DNA of 64,000 bases, taken from positions 401,800 to 465,799 of the forward strand of contig SDOX01000121.1 of the NCBI GenBank assembly GCA_004565275.1. The letters run 5' to 3'. The DNA is from Nannochloropsis salina CCMP1776. Its lineage: Eukaryota > Sar > Eustigmatophyceae > Eustigmatales > Monodopsidaceae. The notes under the pieces were generated by a model. That model was not told the DNA's origin. It saw only the letters and a list, made by a program, of their open reading frames with translations, and did no database searches. The position numbers and the translations under genes are program-made. This document shows, piece after piece, positions 55,221-64,000 of the stretch (its first letter is position 1; each line of letters opens with the position of its first letter).

Positions 55221-56159
55221 AAAGTCTACAACGTGGTAATACATGGCAAAAGCCTGCTCAATGAGGCAGAGGGATATCACTTCGACCCAAACTCCTTGCA
55301 AGACAGCCCAGTAAGGGGCCCTACCCTTAAGACGACGAGCGATGAAATCAAACCTCCGTGTCAGTCATCTACCTCTTCCGAAAGCTTTCAAAAGCATTAC
55401 ATCACATGGCTGTGGATTGCTCTCGGTCTGGCTCTACTGACTCTGGGTGTGTTGACAGGATTCCAAGTGTACTCGAGCCTCCAGAAAGCTGAAGCGGACA
55501 GGCAAAGCACTCAAACTTCCTCCATTTTCGCCATCGACAAGAATGATACCGTGACACGTATGATCAAAAATAAAGAGCAGCTTAACATGCTCAACAGGAC
55601 AATAGTAGGGCTAGAAACCGAACAAGTAAAGGCGGCGAGCAGGCTGGAAGCTCGACAAGCGAGGGTCTTTGAGGACGAGTCCCTTCATCTATGCACCGAA
55701 CTTCTCACCGCCGTCGAAGAAAGCATCGGCGGGAGCCACGCCCACACCGAGTATGTAATTGGGTATCAAACGGGCTGGCAACTCGATGGTTGTCCCGCCA
55801 CCGCCCAGGTCCTGCAAGCCCGTCTCGGTAGTTTCACCTCCTCAGCGGACGGTCCCTGTGCGAAGAGGGGAAGCCCGGTCACGTGGCGACTAGAGAGCTG
55901 TCCTTCCAGCCTGGACATCACCACGGAGGTGCAGCGCGCCATCAAGCAGAGCAAAGGCGAACCGCTTCTGGACACGCCCATGCAGTTGCTGCGAAGCGGG
56001 GCACTGCGGACAGACCCCTGCCCTCTCTCTTACAAGCAGCTGCAGATTGTCTACCTGTGCCCCCAGCAGAGCGAAACCACGAGAGAGCAGCGTTGCAAAA
56101 CGATTGCGAAGCAGCAGGCGAGTAGACCGGCAGATGCGGTGACCGCACCCGAGGCGTGA
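55221..56159 (+). CDS. Hypothetical type II membrane protein with coiled coil (5' exon missing)
   Basis: The frame from 55221 lacks an ATG near its start. A splice acceptor TCATTTAG ends at 55220 in phase 0, so a first exon further upstream is likely; one candidate begins at ATG 55140 and would need a very short 45-base intron. A polar N-terminus of about 60 residues is followed by one helix (WLWIALGLALLTLGVLTGFQV), then a coiled coil (NKEQLNMLNRTIVGLETEQVKAASRLEARQ is its span), then a Cys-containing domain with six or so cysteines and conserved-looking spacing (LHLCTELL, DGCPATAQV, LESCPSSLD, TDPCPLSYKQL, VYLCPQQ). The Cys-rich part is probably lumenal or extracellular. No family is recognised. 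Confidence 0.6.
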   Translation, partial: KVYNVVIHGKSLLNEAEGYHFDPNSLQDSPVRGPTLKTTSDEIKPPCQSSTSSESFQKHYITWLWIALGLALLTLGVLTGFQVYSSLQKAEADRQSTQTSSIFAIDKNDTVTRMIKNKEQLNMLNRTIVGLETEQVKAASRLEARQARVFEDESLHLCTELLTAVEESIGGSHAHTEYVIGYQTGWQLDGCPATAQVLQARLGSFTSSADGPCAKRGSPVTWRLESCPSSLDITTEVQRAIKQSKGEPLLDTPMQLLRSGALRTDPCPLSYKQLQIVYLCPQQSETTREQRCKTIAKQQASRPADAVTAPEA

Positions 56160-56831
56160 GGATGGGGAGCGAGCGCAAAGGGCCAGGAGACGAGGAGGCC
56201 TAGTGCTGGGGCTTCCCTGTCGAGCGAGGGGATGGGCAGGACAAGCGCTTGAAGTAGCCACGGAGGGAGAGAATCACAGAAAGGAAGGATGGGATGAGGA
56301 CGGACTGTATTGAGGAGACGTAGAAATCGTAAACACAGGCGCGAGCAGACCTCAAAGAGGCGAGGGGGTCGAAGACGGGTATACATGGGCCGCGTGCACG
56401 AATTGAGGCTTGCAAGCGCCTAATAAGTCGTTTTGTCGATGACAAGGCTGGGGTCTATCTGTAAACGCACCGACTTCAACATTGGTGTATGTAATGGTGT
56501 CTCGCTACGCGTGTACAATGTTCTGTGGTCCTCTGTGTGAGTGCGACAACTCGTGTGCCATTGGTGTGCTAATACGGGGAATATGTCTGGATGCGTCCAA
56601 AGTATGAAAGTGATAGGAAGAAGATACCTTTTTGAGGGCAGCATTATCATGGACAAGAGCCTTACGCCCAGAGAGACAAAACGTGTTCAACCACCGGAGC
56701 GCGCTCAAAAAAGAATAATGGCAACACAAGCTTCCGTATCTAAAACCAGCGTCCCCAGGACATCGATATTTTAAACTTTAAGTCGAATATTCCGCTTTGC
56801 CCACCTCCCTTCCCTCACCCCCGGCCCCTCC
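56160..56831. other. Convergent 3' gap
   Basis: Between the 3' ends of the type II membrane protein gene and the formyltransferase gene. Short frames only, no repeats. Confidence 0.55.
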
Positions 56832-57886
56832 TCACGCTGCCGCCGCCCCCTCCTTCGCGTCCTTAGGCCGCCAGCGCAAACTCCGACCGCGCAATCCGTT
56901 CGCGTAGCTCTTGCAGTCCATCACCTTCTTGCCTGGCGGCTGCACCTCCAGGATATCCAACACACTCCCATCGCCGCACCGCACCCGCAGCCCTCCTTTC
57001 TTTCCTCCCAACACTCCCACCACCCTCCCTGCCCCAACGCCCTCCTCGCCCTCCCCCACACGCGTCGTGACGATCTTCAGCCGCACCACCTTCCCCTCTC
57101 CCTCCTTCTCCCCCTCTTCCGCCACCTCAAAGGTAGCCCATGTTCCCGGCCAGCCGGCAAAGGCCCTGACCTTGTTGTGGACCCGGAGCGCTGACTCTCT
57201 CTCAAAGCATATCTGCGCCTCCTCCGCGCGGATTTTCTCCGCCTGGCTCGCCTGCTCCTCCTGCTGCTCGACCAGCCTAGCCGTTCCATCCCATACGGAG
57301 GGTAGGGCCTCGAGCAACGCCTCTGTTCCCGCCGTGAAAAGCGTCTGCAGGAGCTCGGGCGCCTTCTCTTCTCCTCTCAAAGGGTAGGGGACCTGAGCGA
57401 GGAGGGGCCCCGCGTCCATTTTCAGCTCCGTGAAGAGGACCGAGACGCCTGTCACTGTATCACCGGCCTGGAGAGTGCGCTGCACGGGCGAGGCTCCTCT
57501 GTACTTGGGGAGGAGGGATGGATGGATGTTGAGGGTGCCATACCGGGGGATGGCCAGGAACTTGGAGGGGAGGAAGTTGCCGTAGGCGGCGGTGATGCAG
57601 AGATCGGGGGCCAGCGTTTCCAGAGCCGATAGGAAGGTCGGATCCTTGGCTTTGTCGGGGCAGAGCACGGGGACCTTCTCGGACTCAGCCAGGGTCTGGA
57701 CCGGGGAAGGGGTGAGCTTGAGCTTGCGGCCGGAGGGGGCAGGGGGTTGGGTGACAACGGAGACTATGTCGAACCCTCCCCCGCGTCCGTCCTTAGAGGC
57801 GGCGAGGAGGCGTGAGAGCGTGAGGGCTGCCACGTCGGGGGTGCCCAGAAATACGACGCGTTTGGTTCCGGCGGGCTTGGAGGAGG
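56832..57886 (-). CDS. fmt: Methionyl-tRNA formyltransferase, organellar (first exon not placed)
   Basis: Adds formyl from 10-formyl-THF to Met-tRNA for organellar initiation. The exon begins at 57886 after the acceptor CTCCTGAACAG; its first complete codons give SSKPAGTKRVVFLGTPDVAALTL, matching the family N-terminus, so the simple start at 57833 is too short. Catalytic triad: N and H in NIHPSLLPKYRG, D in ELKMDAGPLLAQVPYPL. The loop with RGASPVQ matches the formyltransferase fold, and the C-terminal domain with VHNKVRAFAGWPGTWATF follows, ending in an Ala-rich tail. An upstream exon from ATG 57983 to a donor GTGACC would join in phase but does not look like a transit peptide. Mitochondrial or plastid location is therefore open. 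Divergent from grpE. Confidence 0.9.
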
Positions 57887-58537
57887 CTGTTCAGGAGGAA
57901 ATAAGGGATGTCGCGTAAGTTTGCCGCTTTATCGAACGAAGGAGGTCACGCGAATATGCCCACAACTCTGCTTTTCCCTTTTCCCTCTGAGTGCTGGTCA
58001 TGCAAACCCATCTCTTTGCATCCTAGGCATAGCGGAAAGAGAGGATTTCCCACGTACCGCGCAGGCCTCCAAGTCTCCTGAATGCCGGCCCAGCGTTTCT
58101 TCCGATTACCTCTTGACCAGCTCCCAGCAGTCGTCCAGCCAATGAAATTGGTGTATAAAAAGCTTTTGAAGTGCTGAATAAAATAAATGGGAGCATCACT
58201 TTTAACAAGTAAGCTGCAGCAGACGTCGCAGCAACAACGCTACGGGCTCCGACGCGCTGACGGCCCAGGCTCATCCACCACCAATGCGGCTTTTATGCTA
58301 AAAAACCACCACGTGCAGCGCGCTTGAATGTACTGATACTCTGTTGATCTAGCATGGCCCAAAAAAAAGTCTCAGAACTGGTGACCGGTCCGTGCAAGCC
58401 TGCCTCCCTGCTCTCAGCGTCGCTCTGATGCTCGCCACTCTCTCGTACTAATGGTATGATACTTTCCTGTTCCCACGCACCAGCACTCACGCGCATCCTT
58501 TTGGTACAGGCACGGTCGCAAGGACCACAGTCGCACC
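57887..58537. other. Divergent promoter region between fmt and grpE
   Basis: Holds the missing fmt first exon and both promoters. No gene of its own recognised; an inverted GGTGACCGG-like element is seen near 58380, of no clear meaning. Confidence 0.5.
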
Positions 58538-59728
58538 ATGATTTCATCACTTAGAAATAGGGTAGTCCAGAACGCTTCGAAATGCATCGCTCAGACCGCG
58601 TGCAACATCCAGGGGTACGTCGAGAGTCCTTCCTCCTCTTCCCTGACATCCTCCCGTCTATGCCTCATCAGCCTCTCATAATTCTCACACCGCCACTTCA
58701 GCAGTACTCCTACCGTGTTGGCATACCATCGACCGTCGTCATATCAGGATGCCTTCGGGCGAAGCCTGCCTGACCGTTCGTGTGCCAGAGGTTTGGTCGG
58801 TTCCCTCTGCAGCAGCAGACGCTCCTTCATGAGTGAGGGAGGCGCAGGCACGGGAGAAGGCAATGTAAGGAAGAAATTGAATGATTCAGAGGGTTTAGAG
58901 GCGATAGATTGAATGCTGTTATTCAACGGTGTACCCACTCTTACGTTGCATGCGCAGCACAAGGCGCCTGAGCAGGAGAACGCAAGTGGGACCCCGGGCG
59001 AGGAGAAAGCTGCCGGGGCCGCAGAGGTACGTTGGCGGAGATTGAGGCCAGGCATTTATGGTAACGATGTCACTTACACTCTCACGCACCATGGGCGCCC
59101 TGTCGAAGAGCTTGCTTAGGGAGGCCTGGGCCTGCGTCCTCCCCCTCACTATACCCCTATCCTTCCCTCTCCCTCCCCCGGGTCCTCCCCCCGCCCCTCA
59201 CACTCATCGCAGGACGAGCAGGGCAAGCTCGTAGAGAAGCTAATGGCAGAGAACAAGGAGCTCAAGGACAAGGTCCTGTACACGCTGGCGGAGATGGAGA
59301 ACGTGCGCACGATTGCGCGGCGGGACGCAGCGAGCGCCAAGCAATTCGCCCTTCAGTCCTTTGCGAAGCAGCTCTTGGACGTGGCAGACAACCTGAACCG
59401 GGCGCTGGCCAGCGTGCCCAAGGAGGCCCTGGAGGAAGGCGGGGAGGCGGGTGGGAAGGAGGGAGGGGGGTCGTCGCTGCTGGCCACGCTAGTGGAGGGG
59501 GTGGCGATGACGGACGCGCAGCTCCAGAAGGTTTTCGCGGCAAACCAAATCGTCCAGTACGGGAAGCCGGGGGACAAGTTTGACCCGCACATGCACGACG
59601 CCTTGTTCGAGTACGACGAGGAAGGGAGGGAGGGAGGGAGCGTGGGCCAGGTCCTGAAGACGGGCTACACCCTGAACGGACGCGTCATCCGCCCCGCCCA
59701 GGTCGGCACCGTCAAGAAGGCTGTGTGA
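58538..59728 (+). CDS. grpE: GrpE nucleotide-exchange factor, mitochondrial (Mge1-type), four exons
   Basis: Exchanges ADP on mitochondrial Hsp70, which drives import and folding. Exons 58538-58561, 58748-58864, 58958-59026 and 59213-59728 all join in phase 0, giving 241 aa. The leader MISSLRNR-DAFGRSLPDRSCARG...SSRRSFMS is rich in Arg/Ser and lacks acids early on, as in mitochondrial presequences. An alternative first exon, ATG 58582 to 58614, also joins in phase 0. The GrpE domain begins with the long helix DEQGKLVEKLMAENKELKDK, then YTLAEMENVRTIARRD (family signature start), FAKQLLDVADNLNRAL, and the beta-wing part GDKFDPHMHDALFEY...GYTLNGRVIRPAQVGTVKK. A Gly/Glu-rich insert lies near residues 145-160. 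Confidence 0.92.
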
Positions 59729-60006
59729 GGGCGAGGCGAAGGAGTAGGGGCAAATTTTGGTCTTGAGGGAGGTGGGATGTGAGAGGCGCAAGGGACGGTG
59801 TCGGCGGAGATGTGAACGGTGGTAGGGGAGACAAGTTGTGAGCAGGACTGGAAATTAAAAATATGTGGGAGAGCATGCACCGAGGCTACGCTTGAGGCGC
59901 GTGCACAGGATCACCGCAACTCTCTCGCCTCTAGCCGTGGCCCCTACGATTGGTATCTCGCTAATTTTCACTTTGATTTGCAGCAAGCCCCTGGCGATCA
60001 TCGAAG

Positions 60007-60021
60007 CCTAACCCTAACCCT
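60007..60021 (+). other. Telomere-like CCCTAA motif (about 2.5 units)
   Basis: CCTAACCCTAACCCT matches the complement of TTAGGG telomere repeats. It could be a chance or interstitial copy, a promoter telo-box-like site, or the template of a telomerase RNA. Nothing around it decides. Confidence 0.6.
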
Positions 60022-60143
60022 CCCGACCCTTTTCTCTTCACACGGCCTCGCATTCCCCTCCTCCCGCCTGGGATCGCCTCCCTCCCAGACTCAGCCCCAT
60101 CCCCTTCCCACCCTCCTGCCCTTGTTCCTCTAAGACGGGCCTT

Positions 60144-60182
60144 CCCCCTCCCTCCCTCCCTCCCTCCCTCCCTCCCTCCCTC
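60144..60182. repeat. CCCT tetranucleotide microsatellite
   Basis: About nine CCCT units. The minus strand reads GGGA repeats, a classic G-quadruplex-forming pattern. It lies about 300 bases downstream of the SHMT stop codon. Confidence 0.9.
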
Positions 60183-60329
60183 TTCATACATGCCCCACCA
60201 TTCCTCGTGCCCCCTGTTCCTACAACCTGCCCATCCGCGCCTCCCCACGGTCAACCGCATGGCCGCAGCCTGCCCCTGGGCACGCGCTCTTTACCCTTAA
60301 TCCCTTGTCCTATCACCTTCCCCCCCTCC

Positions 60330-60478
60330 CTCCCCCTTCCTTCCCTCCCTCCTTCCATCCAGGCCCCGCCATGCCCCAGGACCTTCGCACCCTTGCCTAT
60401 CGACTTCCCCTGCCTCCTTCCCTCCCTCCTTCCCTGCCTCCTTCCCTCCCTCCTTCCCTCCCTCCTTCGCTGCCTCTC
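60330..60478. repeat. Imperfect CCTT/CCCT pyrimidine repeat array
   Basis: Mixed CCTTCCCTCC units end just before the SHMT stop codon. On the minus strand this is a purine-rich stretch directly in the SHMT 3' UTR. Confidence 0.8.
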
Positions 60479-60484
60479 GCCCAC

Positions 60485-62837
60485 TTAAAAGCCCACGGTC
60501 GGGAACTTCTGGGCAAATGCGACGACGTCCTTCTTGAGGTCGACCAGGGCCTGGTGCTTGCCCGGACCCTCCCTGAGCGCCTCCTTGAAGTCCTTGATCT
60601 TGGGGCCCGTCTCCTTCTTTATCTCCTGCGCGATCTTCACAGCCCGGTCGAAGAAATGACCCACCTGGAGAGGAGGGAGCCCGGAGAGGCAAGGTGAGAC
60701 CCGGTGCCCTCTCTCTCATCACACCGCCTCTTCCGCGCCCAACCATCACCTCTCTGTCCCTCCCTCCCTCCCTTTCTCCCCTCCCTCCCGCCGTCCATCC
60801 CCTCCGCCACCAGCCAGCCTGCCTCCCCCCCCGCCAATGCTCACCTGCTCGAAATCCTCCTCCGTGAACCCGCGACTCGTCAAGGCCGGGCACCCGATCC
60901 GGATGCCACCGGGCGTCAAGGCGCTCTTATCCCCAGGCACCGTGTTCTTGTTCGCCGCCATGTTCGCCAGCTCCATCACGCGCTCCACGCGCGCACCGTC
61001 TACCTGGAGATGAACAAAGGGAAAGGAAGGGAGAACCATGTGAGAGGACGTCGCCTTAATCATTGCCCGGGCTTTCCCGGCCTTTCTCGGCTACAAAAAC
61101 CCCGTGAACGCCCGGACCGGCCCTCCGCCCCTCTTCCCGCCCTATCCCCTCGTCGCCCCCTCCATCCTCACCTGCTGCGGCTTCAGGTCCACCAGGACCA
61201 GGTGGTTGTCCGTGCCCCCCGAGACGAGGGAGTACCCAGCCTTGTTCAGCGTCTCCGCCAGCCGTTTGCTGTTCTGCAGCACTTGCTCCTGGTATTTCTT
61301 GAACTCGGGGGAGGCCGCCTGCTTGAGGGCCGTTGCCAGTGCGGCGATCGTGTGGTTGTGGGGCCCCCCCTGCAGCCCGGGGAAGACGGCGAAGTTGATC
61401 TTCTCCTCCAGGTCGTAGGGGATCTCCACCCCCTTTTTCGTCACCTTCCGGACCCCCTTGCGGTAGAAGATCATCGCCCCCCGCGGCCCCCGCAGGGACT
61501 TGTGCGTGGTGGTGGTGACGATGTCCGAGTGCGGGAAGGGGGAGGGGATGGCGCCCGCCGCCACCAGACCCGAGATATGGGCCATGTCAGAGAGGAGGTA
61601 GGCATTGTGCTTGTCCGCGATCTGACGGGGATGGGAGGGAAGGCAGGGGTGAGCACTCCTGCACGGGGAACAGGACGAGCCGTCTCCCACCCTCAGACGA
61701 AGCCGCCACTTCCCCTCCCCCCCTCCCTCCCTCCCAGCACGCTCCCTCCCCCGCCACCAACCCCACCTTCCTCATCCTCTCGTAGTCGATGGTCCGCGCG
61801 TAGGCCGAGGCCCCCGCCACCAGCAGCTTGGGCCGGAAGAGCGCAGCGTTCTCCTCCATCTTGTCATAGTCGATCCGGCCCGTGCGCTCGTCGAGCCGGT
61901 AGGGGAAGGTCTCGAAAAAGATGGAGACGGCGGAGATCTTCTTCGAGTCCGTCTGGTAGCCGTGCGAGAGGTGGCCCCCGTGTGGAAGGTCCAGAGCCAT
62001 GATCCGGTCGTGCGGCGCCAGGACTGCCGTGTAGGCCTGGAAGTTGGCGGGCGACCCGGAGAGGGTCTGCACGTTCACGCCCCACCGAGCCGGGTCCAGA
62101 TTGAAGGCGGCCAGGGCCCGCTGCTGGCACAGGGACTCAACCTTGTCGATGTTCTCGTTCCCGCCGTAGTAGCGGGCGCCAGGGTAGCCCTCCGAGTACT
62201 TGTTGGACATGACGGAGCCGAGAGCGTCGAAGACGGACCTGGGGGGGACGAGGGAAAAGGACGGGAAGAAAGGAAGGGGAGCATTAAGCCCATGCGCGCA
62301 TGTGGCCTGGGCCGGATGCTCGTCGTACTGACAGTCCTCTCCCGACCCCCCTTCGGCGCCTCCTCCCTCCTCCGCCGAGGACCCCGTCGCTCCTTACCTA
62401 GACGTGAAATTCTCCGAGGCGATGAGGACCAGAGACTCCCGCTGTCGTACTTTCTCTTGCTCGATGATGGCATGCAAGTCTGGGTCTGTCGTCTTCAGGG
62501 GTTCGTTCAGGGAGGTGGCCCAGGACTTGGTCTCCGAGGTGATGCTCCTGGAAGGGCGGGGGGGGGGTACGGGAGGCGCATGCACAGCTTGCTGAGATAC
62601 TTTCTCCACTTCGAGTTGAGGACAACTGAACGGAAGCACGGTCTTCATCTCCCCACGTGGAAACAAGTGCTGACGGAAAACCCCCTAATTCCCGCGATAT
62701 TGCTCTTGCAAAGTCACGCCACCGCCTACCCTCCTGTCGCCCCGGAAGATCTCTCACGGGTAGCCTCCTCACCTGAGCATGCGACGACCAAGCGCCAGTG
62801 TGTTGCTTCCACGGCGGAGAAACATGGTTGCGAGCAT
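60485..62837 (-). CDS. SHMT: Serine hydroxymethyltransferase, mitochondrial, six exons
   Basis: PLP enzyme that turns serine and THF into glycine and 5,10-methylene-THF; central to photorespiration and one-carbon supply. Exons 62837-62773, 62547-62398, 62238-61767, 61621-61172, 61003-60845 and 60664-60485 join in phases 2, 2, 0, 0, 0, giving 491 aa. The leader [20 protein letters not shown] is a mitochondrial presequence; ATG 62825 is a second in-frame start. Motifs: [61 protein letters not shown] lysine in [27 protein letters not shown], and [16 protein letters not shown]. Full length and intact. Introns of 145-225 bases contain CCCT-type runs. Without exon 1 the frame gives a spurious start at 62666. 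Confidence 0.95.
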
Positions 62838-63216
62838 CTCGAGGCAAGTTCGGCTACGAGGCCTCTGACCTGATGAGTGTGCGAGGTTAGTGTTGCGGGA
62901 TGAGAAGGGGCCACGACAGAGGACGTGGTGACTTGAGGGTAGAGGAGCCAGACTGACGATCAGCGGACCTCGCGGTCACACGTGGAAACTTAAAGGACGT
63001 GAAGGAAAAGCAAAGCCCGGCAGTTGCGTGCAAGAATAGTGCAAGTACCTCCTCGGCAGCACTCTGCCATCTGACAGTCGAGTCCTCGCTCGCATCGCCC
63101 TCGAGCTCAGGATCGAGCTTGCCAACATCCTCAAGTCCGGGCTTGGGACAGGCAACCACGCCGTGAGCACGCTTTTTTGGCTAATTGTTCCTGCCACAAA
63201 TACACGTGCAGACGAC
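62838..63216. other. Divergent promoter between SHMT and the plastid flavoprotein
   Basis: About 380 bases separate the two start codons. No repeat or gene is seen; the flavoprotein frame is open upstream to 63163. Confidence 0.5.
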
Positions 63217-64000
63217 ATGACCAGAAGGCATAGACCGCTACCCCGTGGCTTTTTCCTGGTCGCGTTACTCGCGGCACTGGCCCCTCTTCACTGCCACCTC
63301 CTGGTGAAAGCCTTTCAACGTCCTGCAGGAAATCCCTTCTTGCCTGTTTGGCCGGAAAAGATTACTAGCCAATCTGCCTCCCAAGCGCTAAACCCTCCAC
63401 TATCGCCTATCCTGTCTTCGATTCGTTGCTTGGTGCGATTGCAAGCCACGCCCGATCAAGTCAGATTGCCAGACCTATCCCAGACGGCCTTCCCCGAGAA
63501 GGAAGACGACACGCCCTACGATTTGATCGTACTGGGTTCGGGTCCTGCGGGGGAAACAGCGGGATGCAAAGCCGCGCAGCTCGGTCAGAAAGTCGCCATC
63601 ATTGAAATCAAGAAGGCATTCGGCGGGCCAACGGGCTTAACCTCGAAGGCAGTCCGAGAGGCGGCCAAGCGGATCCTGAAAACCGTCGATCAGGTGGGTG
63701 GTGACCGCATGAAACAGATTCGACGTCTCTGGAAGAAGCGTTTCCCGGCCCTAAAGTCGGAGGCGGAGGTGTACCAGGCTGCCGAAACGCGAGACCGGTT
63801 GGTCAAGAATGATTGCCATTTGTACATCGGCTCCGCCCTCCTCGTGAAGGACAGCTGGGATCCGGACAAGTAAGTGAGCCAGGTGGGGGGGAAGGCAACG
63901 ACTCTACGACGGGCGTGGATACAGGGGTTCCCAACGTCTGTCTTGCGAGCTCCCGCTCATTCCGCTTCCCACGGCCTCAGCGAGGACCACGTCACAGTCA
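63217..64000 (+). CDS. Plastid-targeted pyridine nucleotide-disulfide oxidoreductase-like flavoprotein lacking the redox cysteines (partial)
   Basis: Two exons are visible, 63217-63869 and 63981 to the window edge. They join in phase 2 (GAC AA plus C), so the protein continues beyond 64000. ATG 63217 (MTRRHRPL) starts an ER signal peptide (FFLVALLAALAPLHC), followed by VKAFQRP, a stramenopile plastid motif with Phe. The FAD-binding motif is YDLIVLGSGPAGETAGCKAAQLGQKVAIIE. Dihydrolipoamide dehydrogenases and relatives then have GGxCxxxGCxPSK; here the segment is FGGPTGLTSKAVREAAKRI, shorter and with no cysteine. It resembles SthA/Lpd-type enzymes otherwise. It may still oxidise NAD(P)H, as E. 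coli SthA does with part of the motif changed, but cannot do dithiol chemistry. Confidence 0.8.

Larger units (their letters stand above)
59729..60484. other. Convergent gap between grpE and SHMT with pyrimidine-rich repeats and a telomere-like motif
   Basis: The right part is strongly pyrimidine-rich on the plus strand. It contains CCTAACCCTAACCCT at 60007-60021, a CCCT repeat at 60144-60182 and an imperfect CCTT/CCCT array at 60330-60478. No protein-coding gene is supported; long frames here are by-products of the repeats. Confidence 0.65.

Noticed and set aside
60251-60893. Long frames on both strands over the CCCT-type repeats
   Set aside because: They are by-products of repeat sequence and of SHMT exon 5 and 6 shadows.
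1-64000. tRNA, rRNA, CRISPR, transposon or virus-derived elements
   Set aside because: I looked for tRNA B-box-like sequence, spaced direct repeats, terminal repeats and transposase or reverse transcriptase motifs and found none that held up; a proper covariance and profile search was not possible here.

Overview
The window looks like nuclear DNA of a small photosynthetic stramenopile, most likely a eustigmatophyte of the Nannochloropsis/Microchloropsis type. The evidence is the gene content (PRMT5, APC11, a BK-like K+ channel), short GT-AG introns with phase-matched exons, large single-exon genes, tight spacing, and plastid proteins that begin with an ER signal peptide followed by an Ala-Phe type motif (ClpP, and the flavoprotein at the right edge). 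The organism is inferred from these traits; no species-specific marker was tested.

Layout, left to right. 1-2.4 kb: no gene seen. 2.4-8.5 kb: a 2035-residue single-exon protein with MORN-like and fibronectin-like parts. 9.2-17.9 kb, minus strand: a secreted arylsulfatase and a very large ADAM-like metalloprotease. 17.9-20.2 kb: a gene-poor gap. 20.2-22.2 kb, plus: a membrane-anchored papain-type protease. 22.5-26 kb, minus: APC11 and PRMT5. 26.5-28.4 kb, plus: a sodium/solute symporter. 28.9-30.5 kb, minus: a secreted aldonolactone oxidase. 31.2-33.1 kb, plus: a PX-domain protein. 33.9-35.4 kb, minus: plastid ClpP. 35.8-37 kb, plus: a BSD-domain protein. 37.2-42.6 kb, minus: a 1523-residue K+ channel with RCK region. 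43.5-46.1 kb, plus: a glyoxylate/succinic semialdehyde reductase and a secreted class 3 lipase. 46.5-49.5 kb: a small membrane protein (minus) and an MCTP-like C2/transmembrane protein (plus). 50-56 kb: a small secreted protein, a predicted thylakoid lumen protein, a broken GxGYxYP glycoside-hydrolase-like gene and a type II membrane protein. 56.8-62.8 kb: methionyl-tRNA formyltransferase, mitochondrial GrpE and mitochondrial SHMT. 63.2 kb to the end: a plastid flavoprotein cut by the window edge.

Many genes had to be assembled from exons. I rebuilt short 5' exons that carry targeting peptides for ClpP, SHMT, GrpE, APC11 and the metalloprotease by matching splice phase and peptide character. 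Splice sites are my reading and need transcript support. Two loose functional themes appear: secreted or cell-surface hydrolases (arylsulfatase, ADAM-like protease, anchored cathepsin, lipase, aldonolactone oxidase), and a mitochondrial group at 56.8-62.8 kb in which SHMT and the formyltransferase both belong to one-carbon metabolism. I saw no rRNA or tRNA gene, no CRISPR array, and no recognisable transposon or virus-derived element.
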